Below, in pieces: positions 7,953-14,497 of a DNA stretch of 17,282 nucleotides. A program made the translations under genes and the position numbers. The DNA is taken from positions 1-17,282 of the forward strand of contig CAJPQU010000023.1 in NCBI GenBank assembly GCA_905372875.1, in the 5' to 3' direction. The DNA comes from an uncultured Schwartzia sp. GTDB taxonomy: Bacteria; Bacillota; Negativicutes; Selenomonadales; Selenomonadaceae. A model generated the notes under the pieces. The model did no database searches and had not been told where the DNA came from. It saw nothing but the letters and a program-made list of their open reading frames with translations. The number at the start of each line of letters is the position of its first letter. Position 1 is the stretch's first letter.

Positions 7953-8084
7953 ATTCAGTCCCATCCTCTTGGCGCCTCTTTTCCGCCCCCGCCGGGTCAT
8001 CAGATCCCCCACAGAGCAGCGGTTTATTTCCTTGACCGAACAAAATCTTCATCCATCTGACGACTTCCTTTTATCATTGCTTCC
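7953..8084 (-). repeat. Diverged intergenic repeat, copy A (upstream of rph)
   Basis: This segment aligns along its whole length with 9848-9988. Both begin, on the plus strand, with ATTCAG.CCCATCCTC.TGGC, share a middle CGGTTT.TTTCC...CCG.ACAAAA.TCT, and end with CCATCTGACG and the identical 20-mer TTCCTTTTATCATTGCTTCC (8065-8084). The central part is poorly conserved and copy A is 9 bases shorter. Both copies lie in the same orientation directly before the first gene of a minus-strand transcription unit. It may be a 5' leader RNA element or a decayed interspersed repeat. Confidence 0.8.
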
Positions 8085-8092
8085 TAGCCAAC

Positions 8093-8139
8093 AAAAAAGC
8101 GATCCACGCACAATGAACTTCCACTGTCCGCTGACCGCT
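8093..8139 (-). terminator. Rho-independent terminator after the CofE-like gene
   Basis: Read on the minus strand, AGCGGTC (8139-8133) pairs with GATCGCT (8104-8098). An inner stem CGGACAGTG/CATTGTGCG (8130-8122 with 8115-8107, one mismatch and one G-U) closes on a 6-base loop. Six T follow the stem (8098-8093). It ends the thioesterase operon. Confidence 0.75.
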
Positions 8140-8177
8140 CACGCTCCTTGCCTTTGGGACGCTCGCCGCGCTCCCTC

Positions 8178-8831
8178 TTACGCTTCCTGATACTGCCGAA
8201 AATTTTTCAAGATGACGATGGGGGTCTTTTCCGACCCGTTCCCGAAGGGATTGTCGATGAGGGCCTGGGACACCTTGGCCGCGTCTAACCCCGGCGTACT
8301 CGCCACCACAAAGGCCCGCTTCAAGTCGTTGGCGTCTAAGATAGCCGCGCCGAAACAGCCCAGGCGCTCTCTGATCCGCGCCACCACCCGCTCCGGCTCC
8401 TTCGGCCCCAAAACAATATGCTTATCGTAAGGCGGCATGGTGCCGGTCACATCATCGATGAGCCGAGCCTGGGCCCCTGCCAGCCGGTAAAAGACCCCCG
8501 CCTGCCCAAACAGCCGGGCGATAAAGCCGATCCCTAAAGAGACGATGACCCGCCACGTCCCCTCTTGGTTCATCAGTACCTGAAGCCCGTGGGGGGCGGC
8601 CAAGCTGCCTTCATCCTTAAAGGCCCGGCAGAAAAATTTCGCCGCCCAGGAATACGTCAGATCCTCCGGCCGGACAATATTCCCCTGGGTCACCGCCACC
8701 ACGCTCTCCGCCACGGAGATCACGTCGTCAGGGCCCACCTGCCCCCTCGTATACTTTTCGACGGCGTCAATGATATCATCCTTATGGGTCAGGATGCGCG
8801 TCGGCACCGGCACCAGCGATAATTCTGCCAC
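8178..8831 (-). CDS. CofE-like (F420-0:gamma-glutamyl ligase family) protein
   Basis: A 217-residue protein that I place in the CofE/F420-0:gamma-glutamyl ligase family. The N-terminal pattern VPTRILTHKDDIIDAVEKYT fits, followed by DVISVAESVVAVTQGNIVRPEDL (about 35-58), then a long glycine/alanine-rich core and GAAILDANDL near the C-terminus. In archaea and actinobacteria CofE adds glutamates to coenzyme F420. Members in Firmicutes that lack F420 have no assigned role, so the substrate here is unknown. The start is GTG at 8829-8831, with AAGGAG 8 bases upstream. It is the last gene of thioesterase - membrane protein - CofE-like; the ribosome site is next to the preceding gene's stop. A terminator follows at 8093-8139. 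No signal peptide or clear membrane segment. Confidence 0.7.
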   Translation of the reverse strand: MAELSLVPVPTRILTHKDDIIDAVEKYTRGQVGPDDVISVAESVVAVTQGNIVRPEDLTYSWAAKFFCRAFKDEGSLAAPHGLQVLMNQEGTWRVIVSLGIGFIARLFGQAGVFYRLAGAQARLIDDVTGTMPPYDKHIVLGPKEPERVVARIRERLGCFGAAILDANDLKRAFVVASTPGLDAAKVSQALIDNPFGNGSEKTPIVILKNFRQYQEA

Positions 8832-8843
8832 TCTTCCCGCTCC

Positions 8844-9389
8844 TTATTCGTCCGACAGCGTGATGCCCACAGCTTCGGCGAGTTCCTCCGCCGTCAGTAT
8901 CGTCCGCACCTTACGCAGCACCCACGGACGTCGGCCTAACTGCGTATAAATGATGTCGATGGGAAGATCCACCATCCGCGCCAGCGCCGTCTTGATGTCC
9001 AGACCATGCCGCGCCGTAAGGCGAACAATGATCCGCACCGGTACTGCCTCCTGGCTCTTCACCAGCGTCGCCTCAAAGTAATCGTCGTCCCGGGGCGCGT
9101 CGGCCCGCTCTACCTTCCCCCACGCTTCAATGCCGTCGTACTGCTCGTAGGGAAGCTGCGTGCGCGCCACACAATCCACGATGGTGGCGCACTGGCAGCC
9201 GCTGTTCTCAAAGGGGAAAGTCGCCGCCAGCGTCACGCGGTCCGCCGCCTCTTCCGTCACAGTAAAAGGCGTGCGCCTGTCCACCCGGGCCACCAAATTC
9301 GTATTCCCGCGAATGATAAAGAAAGCGTTCAGCGCCAACACTGCGAAAACGATGATCCCCACCGTGATCCAACAAACCGCTGCTATCAA
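8844..9389 (-). CDS. Membrane-anchored protein of unknown function
   Basis: A 181-residue protein that I do not recognise. Residues 1-26 form one hydrophobic helix (AAVCWITVGIIVFAVLALNAFFII), followed by a soluble domain with mixed beta-rich character. That domain contains a Cys cluster, GCQCATIVDC (about 64-73), and ends in a likely helical tail (LTAEELAEAVGITLSDE). The start is a TTG at 9387-9389 with AGGAGG 8 bases upstream, overlapping the stop codon of the thioesterase gene. The upstream and downstream genes are packed within about 12 bases, so all three are probably co-translated. The topology is probably N-terminal anchor with the domain on one side of the membrane. The cysteines could bind metal or form disulfides; nothing decides this. 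Confidence 0.75.
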   Translation of the reverse strand: MIAAVCWITVGIIVFAVLALNAFFIIRGNTNLVARVDRRTPFTVTEEAADRVTLAATFPFENSGCQCATIVDCVARTQLPYEQYDGIEAWGKVERADAPRDDDYFEATLVKSQEAVPVRIIVRLTARHGLDIKTALARMVDLPIDIIYTQLGRRPWVLRKVRTILTAEELAEAVGITLSDE

Positions 9390-9401
9390 CCGAAAATCCT
9401 C

Positions 9402-9812
9402 CTATTGCTCCAGCGCCCGCGTCAGTTTCTCGTGATACTTCGCGGGGAGGCGGACGATATGGCCCGTCTCCCGGCTGGTAAATACGTTCTGGGTATGGCC
9501 TGTGACCAGCACCGCGCCGTCGGACGGACGAAGGACGCGGTAATCGAAGGCCATCTTCACCTTTGTGAGGGCCGTAGGCGTCGTCTCAATGACGAGAACG
9601 TCGTCGAAGACCCCCGCCGTCAAAAACTTCGCGCTGACCTCGGTGATGGGGAAGACGTACCCGTCCGCCATCATCTCTCCCAAGGTGATCCCCGCCTGCC
9701 GCAGAAATTCCACCCGCCCGATCTCAAACCAGCGGATATAATTCGCGTGATGGACCACTTCCATCGCGTCCGTATCGTAAAAATTCACCCGATGCTCTAC
9801 TCGAACGATCAC
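9402..9812 (-). CDS. Acyl-CoA thioesterase, YbgC/4-hydroxybenzoyl-CoA type hotdog fold
   Basis: A 136-residue hotdog-fold protein. The family block FYDTDAMEVVHHANYIRWFEIGR (about 11-33) includes the Asp expected at the active site and the HHANY motif. A central VFPITEVSAKFLTAGVFDDVLVIE region and a FDYRVLR strand follow. Such enzymes hydrolyse acyl-CoA thioesters in the cytoplasm. The reading frame is open up to 9959, but homologues begin just before the YDTD block. A GTG at 9810-9812 has AAGGGGG 8 bases upstream. An ATG at 9845 is possible but its AGGAGG is 14 bases away and lies inside the repeat (9848-9988). First gene of the three-gene unit ending at 8178. The exact substrate is unknown. 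Confidence 0.85.
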   Translation of the reverse strand: MIVRVEHRVNFYDTDAMEVVHHANYIRWFEIGRVEFLRQAGITLGEMMADGYVFPITEVSAKFLTAGVFDDVLVIETTPTALTKVKMAFDYRVLRPSDGAVLVTGHTQNVFTSRETGHIVRLPAKYHEKLTRALEQ

Positions 9813-9847
9813 GGCTTTCGCCCCCTTCTGCTCCGGGACGCACATAA

Positions 9848-9988
9848 ATTCAGCCCCATCCTCCTGGCACATCTTTTTCTCTCCGCCGAGAGAGCCAAGC
9901 CTCCAGCACAATGCCTGCGTCCGGTTTGTTTCCGTGGCCGGACAAAAATCTGCCCCCATCTGACGGACTTCCTTTTATCATTGCTTCC
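9848..9988 (-). repeat. Diverged intergenic repeat, copy B (upstream of the thioesterase gene)
   Basis: This copy aligns with 7953-8084 and shares the identical 20-mer at 9969-9988 and a near-identical 20-base left end. On the minus strand it contains GTCCGG...CCGGAC, a 6-bp hairpin whose counterpart in copy A is reduced to CGGT...ACCG. An open frame of about 43 codons starting ATGATAAAAGG runs through copy B but is broken by a one-base deletion and a stop in copy A, so conserved coding is unlikely. Confidence 0.8.
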
Positions 9989-10077
9989 CGTAACTTATAT
10001 AGCGTATACCAAAACGCGGGGAAAAGCAAGCCGCCAAAACGCCTTGATCGTCGATCCTCCGCCCGGCGAGGCGCCGT

Positions 10078-10554
10078 TCACCCTTCTTCCAATCCGCAGA
10101 CCGCGTAGGCGGCCATGCCCTCGCCCCGACCGGTAAAGCCCAAATGTTCCTCCGTGGTCGCCTTCACGTTCACCCGCGCCTCCTCGACGCCGAGGTTTTG
10201 GGCGATATTGCCCCGCATGGCCGGGATATAAGAGGCGAGCTTCGGCGCCTGCGCCACGATGGTGGCGTCCACATTGCCTACGCGGAAGCCTTTCTCCCGC
10301 ACCAGCGCCATGGCCTTTTCCAGGAGCTTTCGGCTGTCCGCTCCCTTCCACTTTGCTTCCGTATCGGGGAAGTGGCGGCCGATGTCCCCCAGGCCCGCCG
10401 CCCCCAAGACCGCGTCCGTCACCGCGTGAAGCAGCACATCGGCGTCCGAGTGACCCAAAAGCCCTTTTTCGTAGGGAATCTCCACCCCGCCCAAAACGAG
10501 CTTTCGCCCTTCTGTCAGGCGATGCACGTCATATCCCATGCCAAACCGCGTCAT
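10078..10554 (-). CDS. ispF: 2-C-methyl-D-erythritol 2,4-cyclodiphosphate synthase
   Basis: A 158-residue enzyme of the non-mevalonate (MEP) isoprenoid pathway. It cyclises CDP-methylerythritol phosphate to methylerythritol cyclodiphosphate with release of CMP. The metal ligands are visible as D9 and H11 (GYDVHRL) and H43 (GHSDADVLLHA). The family blocks DIGRHFPDT, NVDATIVAQAPKL and the C-terminal VKATTEEHLGFTGRGEG are intact. Length is standard; it functions as a cytoplasmic trimer. The ATG at 10554 has AGGAGG 6 bases upstream. It follows ispD by 49 bases on the same strand, so the two steps either side of IspE are co-expressed. Confidence 0.97.
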   Translation of the reverse strand: MTRFGMGYDVHRLTEGRKLVLGGVEIPYEKGLLGHSDADVLLHAVTDAVLGAAGLGDIGRHFPDTEAKWKGADSRKLLEKAMALVREKGFRVGNVDATIVAQAPKLASYIPAMRGNIAQNLGVEEARVNVKATTEEHLGFTGRGEGMAAYAVCGLEEG

Positions 10555-10603
10555 CTTCTTCCTCCTTATGGTCCTTCTCTATGATTTTTCATCGCAGCCA
10601 CGC

Positions 10604-11425
10604 TCACCGGCGAAATTCTTCTTCCATCCGGCGGCAGGCAGCTTCCGCCTTTCCCGCCAAGTCTTCCACCGTCGCTTTTATCTTTCGCGCCGCCTCTGCC
10701 ACATCCTGCCTGGCTTCAGACATCCCGGCCCTGGCCCGGGCGGCGATCTCGTCCCGCAGGAAAGCTTCCACCAGGAGGAGATCCTCCGGCGTCGTCACCT
10801 TGATGTTGCGGTAATCCCCTTCCGCCACCCGCACCGGCTCGCCAAGGCGCTCCACCAGAGAAGCGTCGTCCGTCCCCAAAAAGCCATCCTCCGTCGCCCG
10901 AAAATGGGCCCGCAGCAGAATATCCCGCCGAAATCCCTGGGGCGTCTGTACTTCCCAGAGCGTCGCCCGATCCGGCGTCGTCTGTACAAAGCCGTCTTCG
11001 CCCACGACCTTCACCGTATTCTTTTCCCGCACCGCCGCAACGGCCGCGCCGCTCTCCTTCGCTGCCCGGATCACCGCTTCGATCACCGCGCCGGTGACCA
11101 GCGGACGCGCCGCGTCATGCACCAAAATGAACTCCGCTTCATGACTGACCTCATGTAAGGCATTGAATACGGAATACTGCCGCTCTTCGCCCCCTGCCGT
11201 CACCTTCCAGGGCTTCAGGCCCGGCACCTTGGCCAGCGCCCCGCGGAGAAACTCCACCTCGTCCGCCGCCGCCGCCACGATCAGCTCTCCCACCTCCGGG
11301 CAGGCGGAAAACGTCAGCAGCGCCCGCACCAGCAGGGGGCTTCCCCCCAGCTCCAAAAACACCTTGTTCACCCCGGCCTGCATCCGCCGCCCCTGCCCGG
11401 CGGCGGGAAAAATCACCGAAACCAT
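10604..11425 (-). CDS. ispD: 2-C-methyl-D-erythritol 4-phosphate cytidylyltransferase with C-terminal extension
   Basis: The first about 228 residues are a normal IspD, which joins CTP and methylerythritol 4-phosphate in the MEP pathway. Marks: FPAAGQGRRM (CTP loop, 6-15), NKVFLELGG, GGEERQYSVFNAL, VHDAARPLV, TPQGF, GTDDASLVE and the terminal KVTTPEDLLLVEAFL. The protein then continues for about 45 residues (229-273) rich in Ala, Glu, Arg and Lys. These read as a charged amphipathic helix or coiled coil with no known domain; typical family members stop near 230. The frame is open and continuous with no sign of a frameshift. The ATG at 11425 has AGGAGGAGGG 7 bases upstream. Located between the terminator after yacL and ispF. 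Confidence 0.95.
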   Translation of the reverse strand: MVSVIFPAAGQGRRMQAGVNKVFLELGGSPLLVRALLTFSACPEVGELIVAAAADEVEFLRGALAKVPGLKPWKVTAGGEERQYSVFNALHEVSHEAEFILVHDAARPLVTGAVIEAVIRAAKESGAAVAAVREKNTVKVVGEDGFVQTTPDRATLWEVQTPQGFRRDILLRAHFRATEDGFLGTDDASLVERLGEPVRVAEGDYRNIKVTTPEDLLLVEAFLRDEIAARARAGMSEARQDVAEAARKIKATVEDLAGKAEAACRRMEEEFRR

Positions 11426-11444
11426 TTCGCATCCCTCCTCCTAT

Positions 11445-11473
11445 AAAAAAGAGGCGCTGGCGAGCGCCTCTTT
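11445..11473 (-). terminator. Rho-independent terminator after yacL
   Basis: A perfect 8-bp stem, GAGGCGCT (11451-11458) with AGCGCCTC (11463-11470), has a 4-base loop. On the minus strand it is followed by six T (11450-11445). It separates yacL from ispD, although ispD may also be reached by read-through. Confidence 0.88.
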
Positions 11474-11553
11474 CCCTTTCGCGGTCAGGAAATCTCTTCG
11501 CTCCTTTCCCGCGTCTTTTTTCCGCGGCATCCGTTCCACCGCGCTCTTCCCCC

Positions 11554-12735
11554 TCAGACCTTGCATGGCTTGGCGAAGATCATCCGCCCCGCCGCGGTCT
11601 GGAGCGCTGAGGTCACCTCCACGTCGATGGTGGCGTTCATGTGGCGGCGGCCGTTTTCAATGACGATCATCGTCCCATCGTCCAGATAGGCCACGCCCTG
11701 CCCTTGCTCCTTACCGTCTTTCACCACCGTCACCCGCATGGACTCGCCGGGGATGACCACCGGCTTCACCGCGTTGGCCAGCTCGTTGATATTGAGTACC
11801 GGCACCCCCCGCAGCTGGGAGACCTTGTTGAGATTGTAATCGTTGGTGATGATTTTGCCGCCTACGATCTGTCCGAGACGCACCAGCTTGGAGTCCACCT
11901 CGGCGATATCCTCAAAATCCCGGCTGTCGATCTCCACCGTCATCTTCGACTCCGTGCGGATCTTCTGCAAAATATCAAGGCCGCGCCGCCCCCGGGTACG
12001 CTTTAAGAGATCCGCCGAATCCGCGATGTGCTGAAGCTCCTCCAGCACAAAGACGGGGATGAGCAGCGTCCCCTCGATGAACCCGCTTTCGCAGATATCC
12101 GCGATGCGCCCGTCGATGATGACGCTGGTATCCAGAAGTTTATACTGCTTAGCGGCATTTGCCTCCTGGTTCTTTTCCTCATCGTGCTCCGCCGAGACGG
12201 CCGCCTTAGCCGTCGCCATGGTCCGCACCTCACGGGCCTTGGCCATATCCCGGATGAGCCGGGGAATAAAATTAAACAGCCCCGCGATATCCTGCCGTTT
12301 CTTGATCATGATCCGAATGCCCAGATAGCCGAACACAATGCTGAATACCACCGGGATATAATCGCCTACGATGGGAATACGGGAAAACGCGATCCCCAAT
12401 AATGCCGCAATGATAAGTCCGCTTGCCAGCCCCACGACTCCCGCCAAAACGTCATGAATGGGCATCTTGTTGAGCTGCCCCTCCACCCAGGCGGAAAATC
12501 GTTTCAGGGTATGAATGAAATACGGCGATGTCAGGCGGCCCACCGCGATGCCCAGCACCGCCCCCACCAAGATACACACCAAATTCATCAGCGTGATGCG
12601 AAAGATCCCCATGTCCATCTTCAGGATCTCCGTGCCGATAAAGAGCGTCAAGAGCGGGCTGGCCAAGTGCATCAGCGTCGCGCCGGCCAAGGCCATGAAC
12701 GCGGCGATAAAAAACCGCAGCACCTTATCCAGCAT
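11554..12735 (-). CDS. yacL: Membrane-anchored PIN-TRAM domain protein (YacL family)
   Basis: A 393-residue protein with four hydrophobic segments at about 6-34, 46-67, 95-117 and 122-144. A charged linker (about 150-195) follows, then a PIN nuclease-like domain starting KLLDTSVIIDGR (acidic residues D202 and D208) with VFVLEELQHIADS, and a C-terminal TRAM-like beta domain (about 330-390). This is the YacL architecture conserved in Firmicutes next to carD and ispD. PIN domains are metal-dependent ribonucleases and TRAM binds RNA, so membrane-tethered RNA processing is likely but unproven. The in-frame ATG at 12822 is rejected because the ATG at 12735 has AAGGAGG 8 bases upstream. carD lies 108 bases upstream. 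Confidence 0.9.
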   Translation of the reverse strand: MLDKVLRFFIAAFMALAGATLMHLASPLLTLFIGTEILKMDMGIFRITLMNLVCILVGAVLGIAVGRLTSPYFIHTLKRFSAWVEGQLNKMPIHDVLAGVVGLASGLIIAALLGIAFSRIPIVGDYIPVVFSIVFGYLGIRIMIKKRQDIAGLFNFIPRLIRDMAKAREVRTMATAKAAVSAEHDEEKNQEANAAKQYKLLDTSVIIDGRIADICESGFIEGTLLIPVFVLEELQHIADSADLLKRTRGRRGLDILQKIRTESKMTVEIDSRDFEDIAEVDSKLVRLGQIVGGKIITNDYNLNKVSQLRGVPVLNINELANAVKPVVIPGESMRVTVVKDGKEQGQGVAYLDDGTMIVIENGRRHMNATIDVEVTSALQTAAGRMIFAKPCKV

Positions 12736-12843
12736 ATGCTTCACCTCCTTCTCAAAATGAACTTCTGTTTTTTTAGTATGACGCGCTTTTATGAAAATAT
12801 GACGAAAAACAAAAATATTCATCCTTTTCCAATCAAAGCCTCT

Positions 12844-13350
12844 TCAGCCCTCCGCCGCGCGGATGAACCCGTTCCCCGCCAAGATGGCTTCCAGCCAGCC
12901 CTCCACCTCCTCCGGCGTCTGCTCGCAGGCATAGACCAGCTCGCTGACTAAAATCTGCCGCGCCAAATCCAGGAGGCGGCGCTCGCCGCTGGAGATCTTC
13001 CGCTGGCGGTCCTGTAAAATAAGATTGCGGGCCACCGCCGCCACGTCGCAGATATCCCCGGACTTCATGCGGGAAAGATTGGCGTGAAACCGCTTATTCC
13101 AGCTTCCCGCCGCCCGCTCCGGCTCACTGCGCAGCACCTTCTCCACCGCCGCCACCTCATCTTCCGAGATGACGTCGCGAAGGCCGATGTGATCTGCGTT
13201 ATCCAAGGGGATCATGACCTTCATGTTCCCGATGGGCAGCTTTAAGACATAGTACGCTTTCGTTTCCCCGAAGGCCTCGCAGTCCTCAATGCCGGAAATC
13301 TCTCCCGCGCCGTGCATCGGATAAACGACCTTATCACCGATTTGCAGCAA
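12844..13350 (-). CDS. carD: CarD/CdnL-family transcription regulator
   Basis: A 168-residue protein starting LLQIGDKVVYPMHGAGEISGIE, the hallmark of the CarD_CdnL_TRCF RNA-polymerase-interacting domain (about 1-60). A helical C-terminal domain follows (ISSGERRLLDLARQILVSELVYA, about 112-134). In other bacteria CarD/CdnL binds the RNA polymerase beta subunit and stabilises open promoter complexes, often at rRNA promoters. The TTG at 13348-13350 is chosen because AGGAGG lies 7 bases upstream and because it places the domain at the N-terminus. An ATG at 13392 would add 14 atypical residues. It heads the carD-yacL region and has a long leader with repeats (13351-13533). Confidence 0.92.
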   Translation of the reverse strand: MLQIGDKVVYPMHGAGEISGIEDCEAFGETKAYYVLKLPIGNMKVMIPLDNADHIGLRDVISEDEVAAVEKVLRSEPERAAGSWNKRFHANLSRMKSGDICDVAAVARNLILQDRQRKISSGERRLLDLARQILVSELVYACEQTPEEVEGWLEAILAGNGFIRAAEG

Positions 13351-13406
13351 GCCCTCACCTCCTGACCGCCTTTCTTCGCCGCATTGATCCAAGCGCCCGC
13401 TTTCCT

Positions 13407-13542
13407 GCGCTCGCTAAGTGTTCATATTTCACCTGGCCACTAAATGCAGGCGGCGCTTACGCTTGCCTTTATCAAGTGTCCAGGTATATATTCTCACTAA
13501 GCTCTCGCTTCCCTGCGGTCGCGCTCGCTAAGTGTTCATATT
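13407..13542 (-). repeat. 22-bp direct repeats flanking an inverted repeat in the carD leader
   Basis: Identical 22-mers lie at 13407-13428 and 13521-13542; both contain GCTCGCTAAGTGTTCATATT. Between them ACCTGGCCACT (13431-13441) and AGTGTCCAGGT (13475-13485) form an 11-bp inverted repeat with one mismatch. An inner AGGC/GCCT pair sits at 13448-13451 and 13465-13468. Degenerate relatives of the repeat (GCGCTTACGC...CAAGTGTCCA, CTCACTAAGC) lie in between. The rest of the 13351-13740 gap shows only promoters and no gene. Confidence 0.8.
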
Positions 13543-13548
13543 ATATCA
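13540..13548 (-). promoter_or_regulatory. Candidate extended -10 promoter of carD
   Basis: TGATATAAT on the minus strand is a perfect extended -10 element (TATAAT at 13540-13545). The -35 region is T/C-rich without a good match. The predicted start near 13533 gives carD a leader of about 180 bases that includes most of the repeat structure. Confidence 0.55.
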
Positions 13549-13740
13549 CAAAAGGGGGGAAAACGAAAATTTTTTATTTTATCATTATCACGCAATGATG
13601 TCAACTCTCGAATTTTCCTCCCCCGCTGTCCCCAAAAACACCCGAAAAAATCCTTCATCCGTCACAATTTTGCCACATCCCCGATATATACTCAGGATAG
13701 TAGAAAATTCTTAAGCAAATGTTACAGGAGGATGATTCTG

Positions 13741-13971
13741 ATGAAAACACAAACCATGACGATGGCCGCCGCACTGCTGGTGGCCATGAGTGCCGTCGTA
13801 TGGGCGGCCCCGGCGGAAAGCGCGGCAGTCAATCCCGCCGCTAACTTTGAAACCCGCTGCTGCGGCTATCGCGACGGCGGAGATCAGCGCGGCTGGTGCG
13901 GCGACGACCGCGGCGACCGCCCTCGTCAAGGCCGCGGCTATTGCTACGACGGCGGAACAGGCAATAACTGA
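13741..13971 (+). CDS. Small exported Cys/Gly/Arg-rich protein, unknown function
   Basis: A 76-residue protein with a classic signal peptide: MKTQTMTM, a hydrophobic core AAALLVAMSAVV, and a likely signal-peptidase site VWA|AP near residue 22-23. The mature part of about 54 residues has an Ala/Asn-rich start, then a Gly/Asp/Arg-rich tail with four cysteines (ETRCCGYRDGG, GWCGDD, GRGYCYDGG). An even number of cysteines in an exported peptide suggests disulfides. The ATG at 13741 has AGGAGG 9 bases upstream; the ATG at 13732 abuts that site and is not used. A TATACT lies near 13685-13695 but has no good -35 partner. I recognise no family. Overlapping frames here are shadows rich in Ala. It may be a metal-binding or cell-envelope peptide, or a bacteriocin-like product. 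Confidence 0.7.
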   Translation: MKTQTMTMAAALLVAMSAVVWAAPAESAAVNPAANFETRCCGYRDGGDQRGWCGDDRGDRPRQGRGYCYDGGTGNN

Positions 13972-14013
13972 GTCGCCCGGTGGACGGCCAGCGTCTCTCG
14001 CCACGAGAAAAAA

Positions 14014-14042
14014 TTGATTTCTGTCCCCGTCCGTTATATAAT
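14014..14042 (+). promoter_or_regulatory. Promoter of the repeat-built exported protein
   Basis: TTGATT (14014-14019), a 17-base spacer and a perfect TATAAT (14037-14042) form a near-consensus sigma-A type promoter. Transcription would start near 14049, about 48 bases before the ATG at 14097. Confidence 0.8.
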
Positions 14043-14096
14043 TTTAGGAAGAAATGAAGTTCAGGAAAGGATGTAACGGACGAGGAGGAATTCCCC

Positions 14097-14414
14097 ATGC
14101 GAAAGACCATTCTGAGCGTTTTAGCGCTGCTGCTGCTTACGGCAACGGCCCTGGCCTCGCCCATCAACGATGGCGGATATTTCAAGGGCATTCGTTTAGC
14201 GGGCAAGGTGCGCATCGTGGACGCTTTCCCTGACATTAAGGTACAGGTGGTGTCCTCCTTCCCCGATCTCAAGGTGAAAGTGGTAGAAAGTTTTCCCGAT
14301 GAGATCGGCGAGTGGCAGTTCGTGGAGCACGGAGAAGATTTCACCATCCAATTTGTGGACGCTTTCCCCGATATCAAGATCAAATACGTAACCGCTTTCC
14401 CCGGTCTTCGGTAA
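14097..14414 (+). CDS. Small exported protein made of 11-residue beta-type repeats
   Basis: A 105-residue protein. Residues 1-20 are a signal peptide (MRKTILSVLALLLLTATALA|S). From residue 37 there are six near-tandem 11-residue units: KVRIVDAFPDI, KVQVVSSFPDL, KVKVVESFPDE, (IG), EWQFVEHGEDF, TIQFVDAFPDI and KIKYVTAFPGL. Alternating hydrophobic residues followed by FPD suggest short beta strands with turns. The layout of three units, a W-containing unit and two more recalls the small 7(1) septoil-knot family as I remember it; this is inference from periodicity only. The ATG has GAGGAGG 8 bases upstream. It has its own promoter (14014-14042) and terminator (14421-14466), so it is monocistronic. 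The location is probably periplasm or cell envelope. Confidence 0.8.
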   Translation: MRKTILSVLALLLLTATALASPINDGGYFKGIRLAGKVRIVDAFPDIKVQVVSSFPDLKVKVVESFPDEIGEWQFVEHGEDFTIQFVDAFPDIKIKYVTAFPGLR

Positions 14415-14420
14415 TGCGGC

Positions 14421-14466
14421 AAAAGCCCTGCCAGCAAGCGCGTCAGCTTGTGGCGGGGCTTTTTTA
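14421..14466 (+). terminator. Rho-independent terminator
   Basis: AAGCCCTGCC pairs with GGCGGGGCTT through one G-U. An inner CAAGC/GCTTG stem closes on a 6-base loop, and a run of T follows (14460-14466). It ends the gene at 14097-14414. Confidence 0.92.
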
Positions 14467-14497
14467 TGGAAACAGAAAAATATTTCCGGACAAAAAT

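Noticed and set aside
9848..9988. A 43-codon open frame inside repeat copy B as a small gene
   Set aside because: The corresponding frame in copy A is broken by a one-base deletion and stops, and conservation is highest at the ends rather than along the frame.
13790..14017. An Ala-rich open frame overlapping the small Cys-rich gene
   Set aside because: Low-complexity composition and no ribosome site; the frame starting at 13741 has both an SD sequence and a signal peptide.
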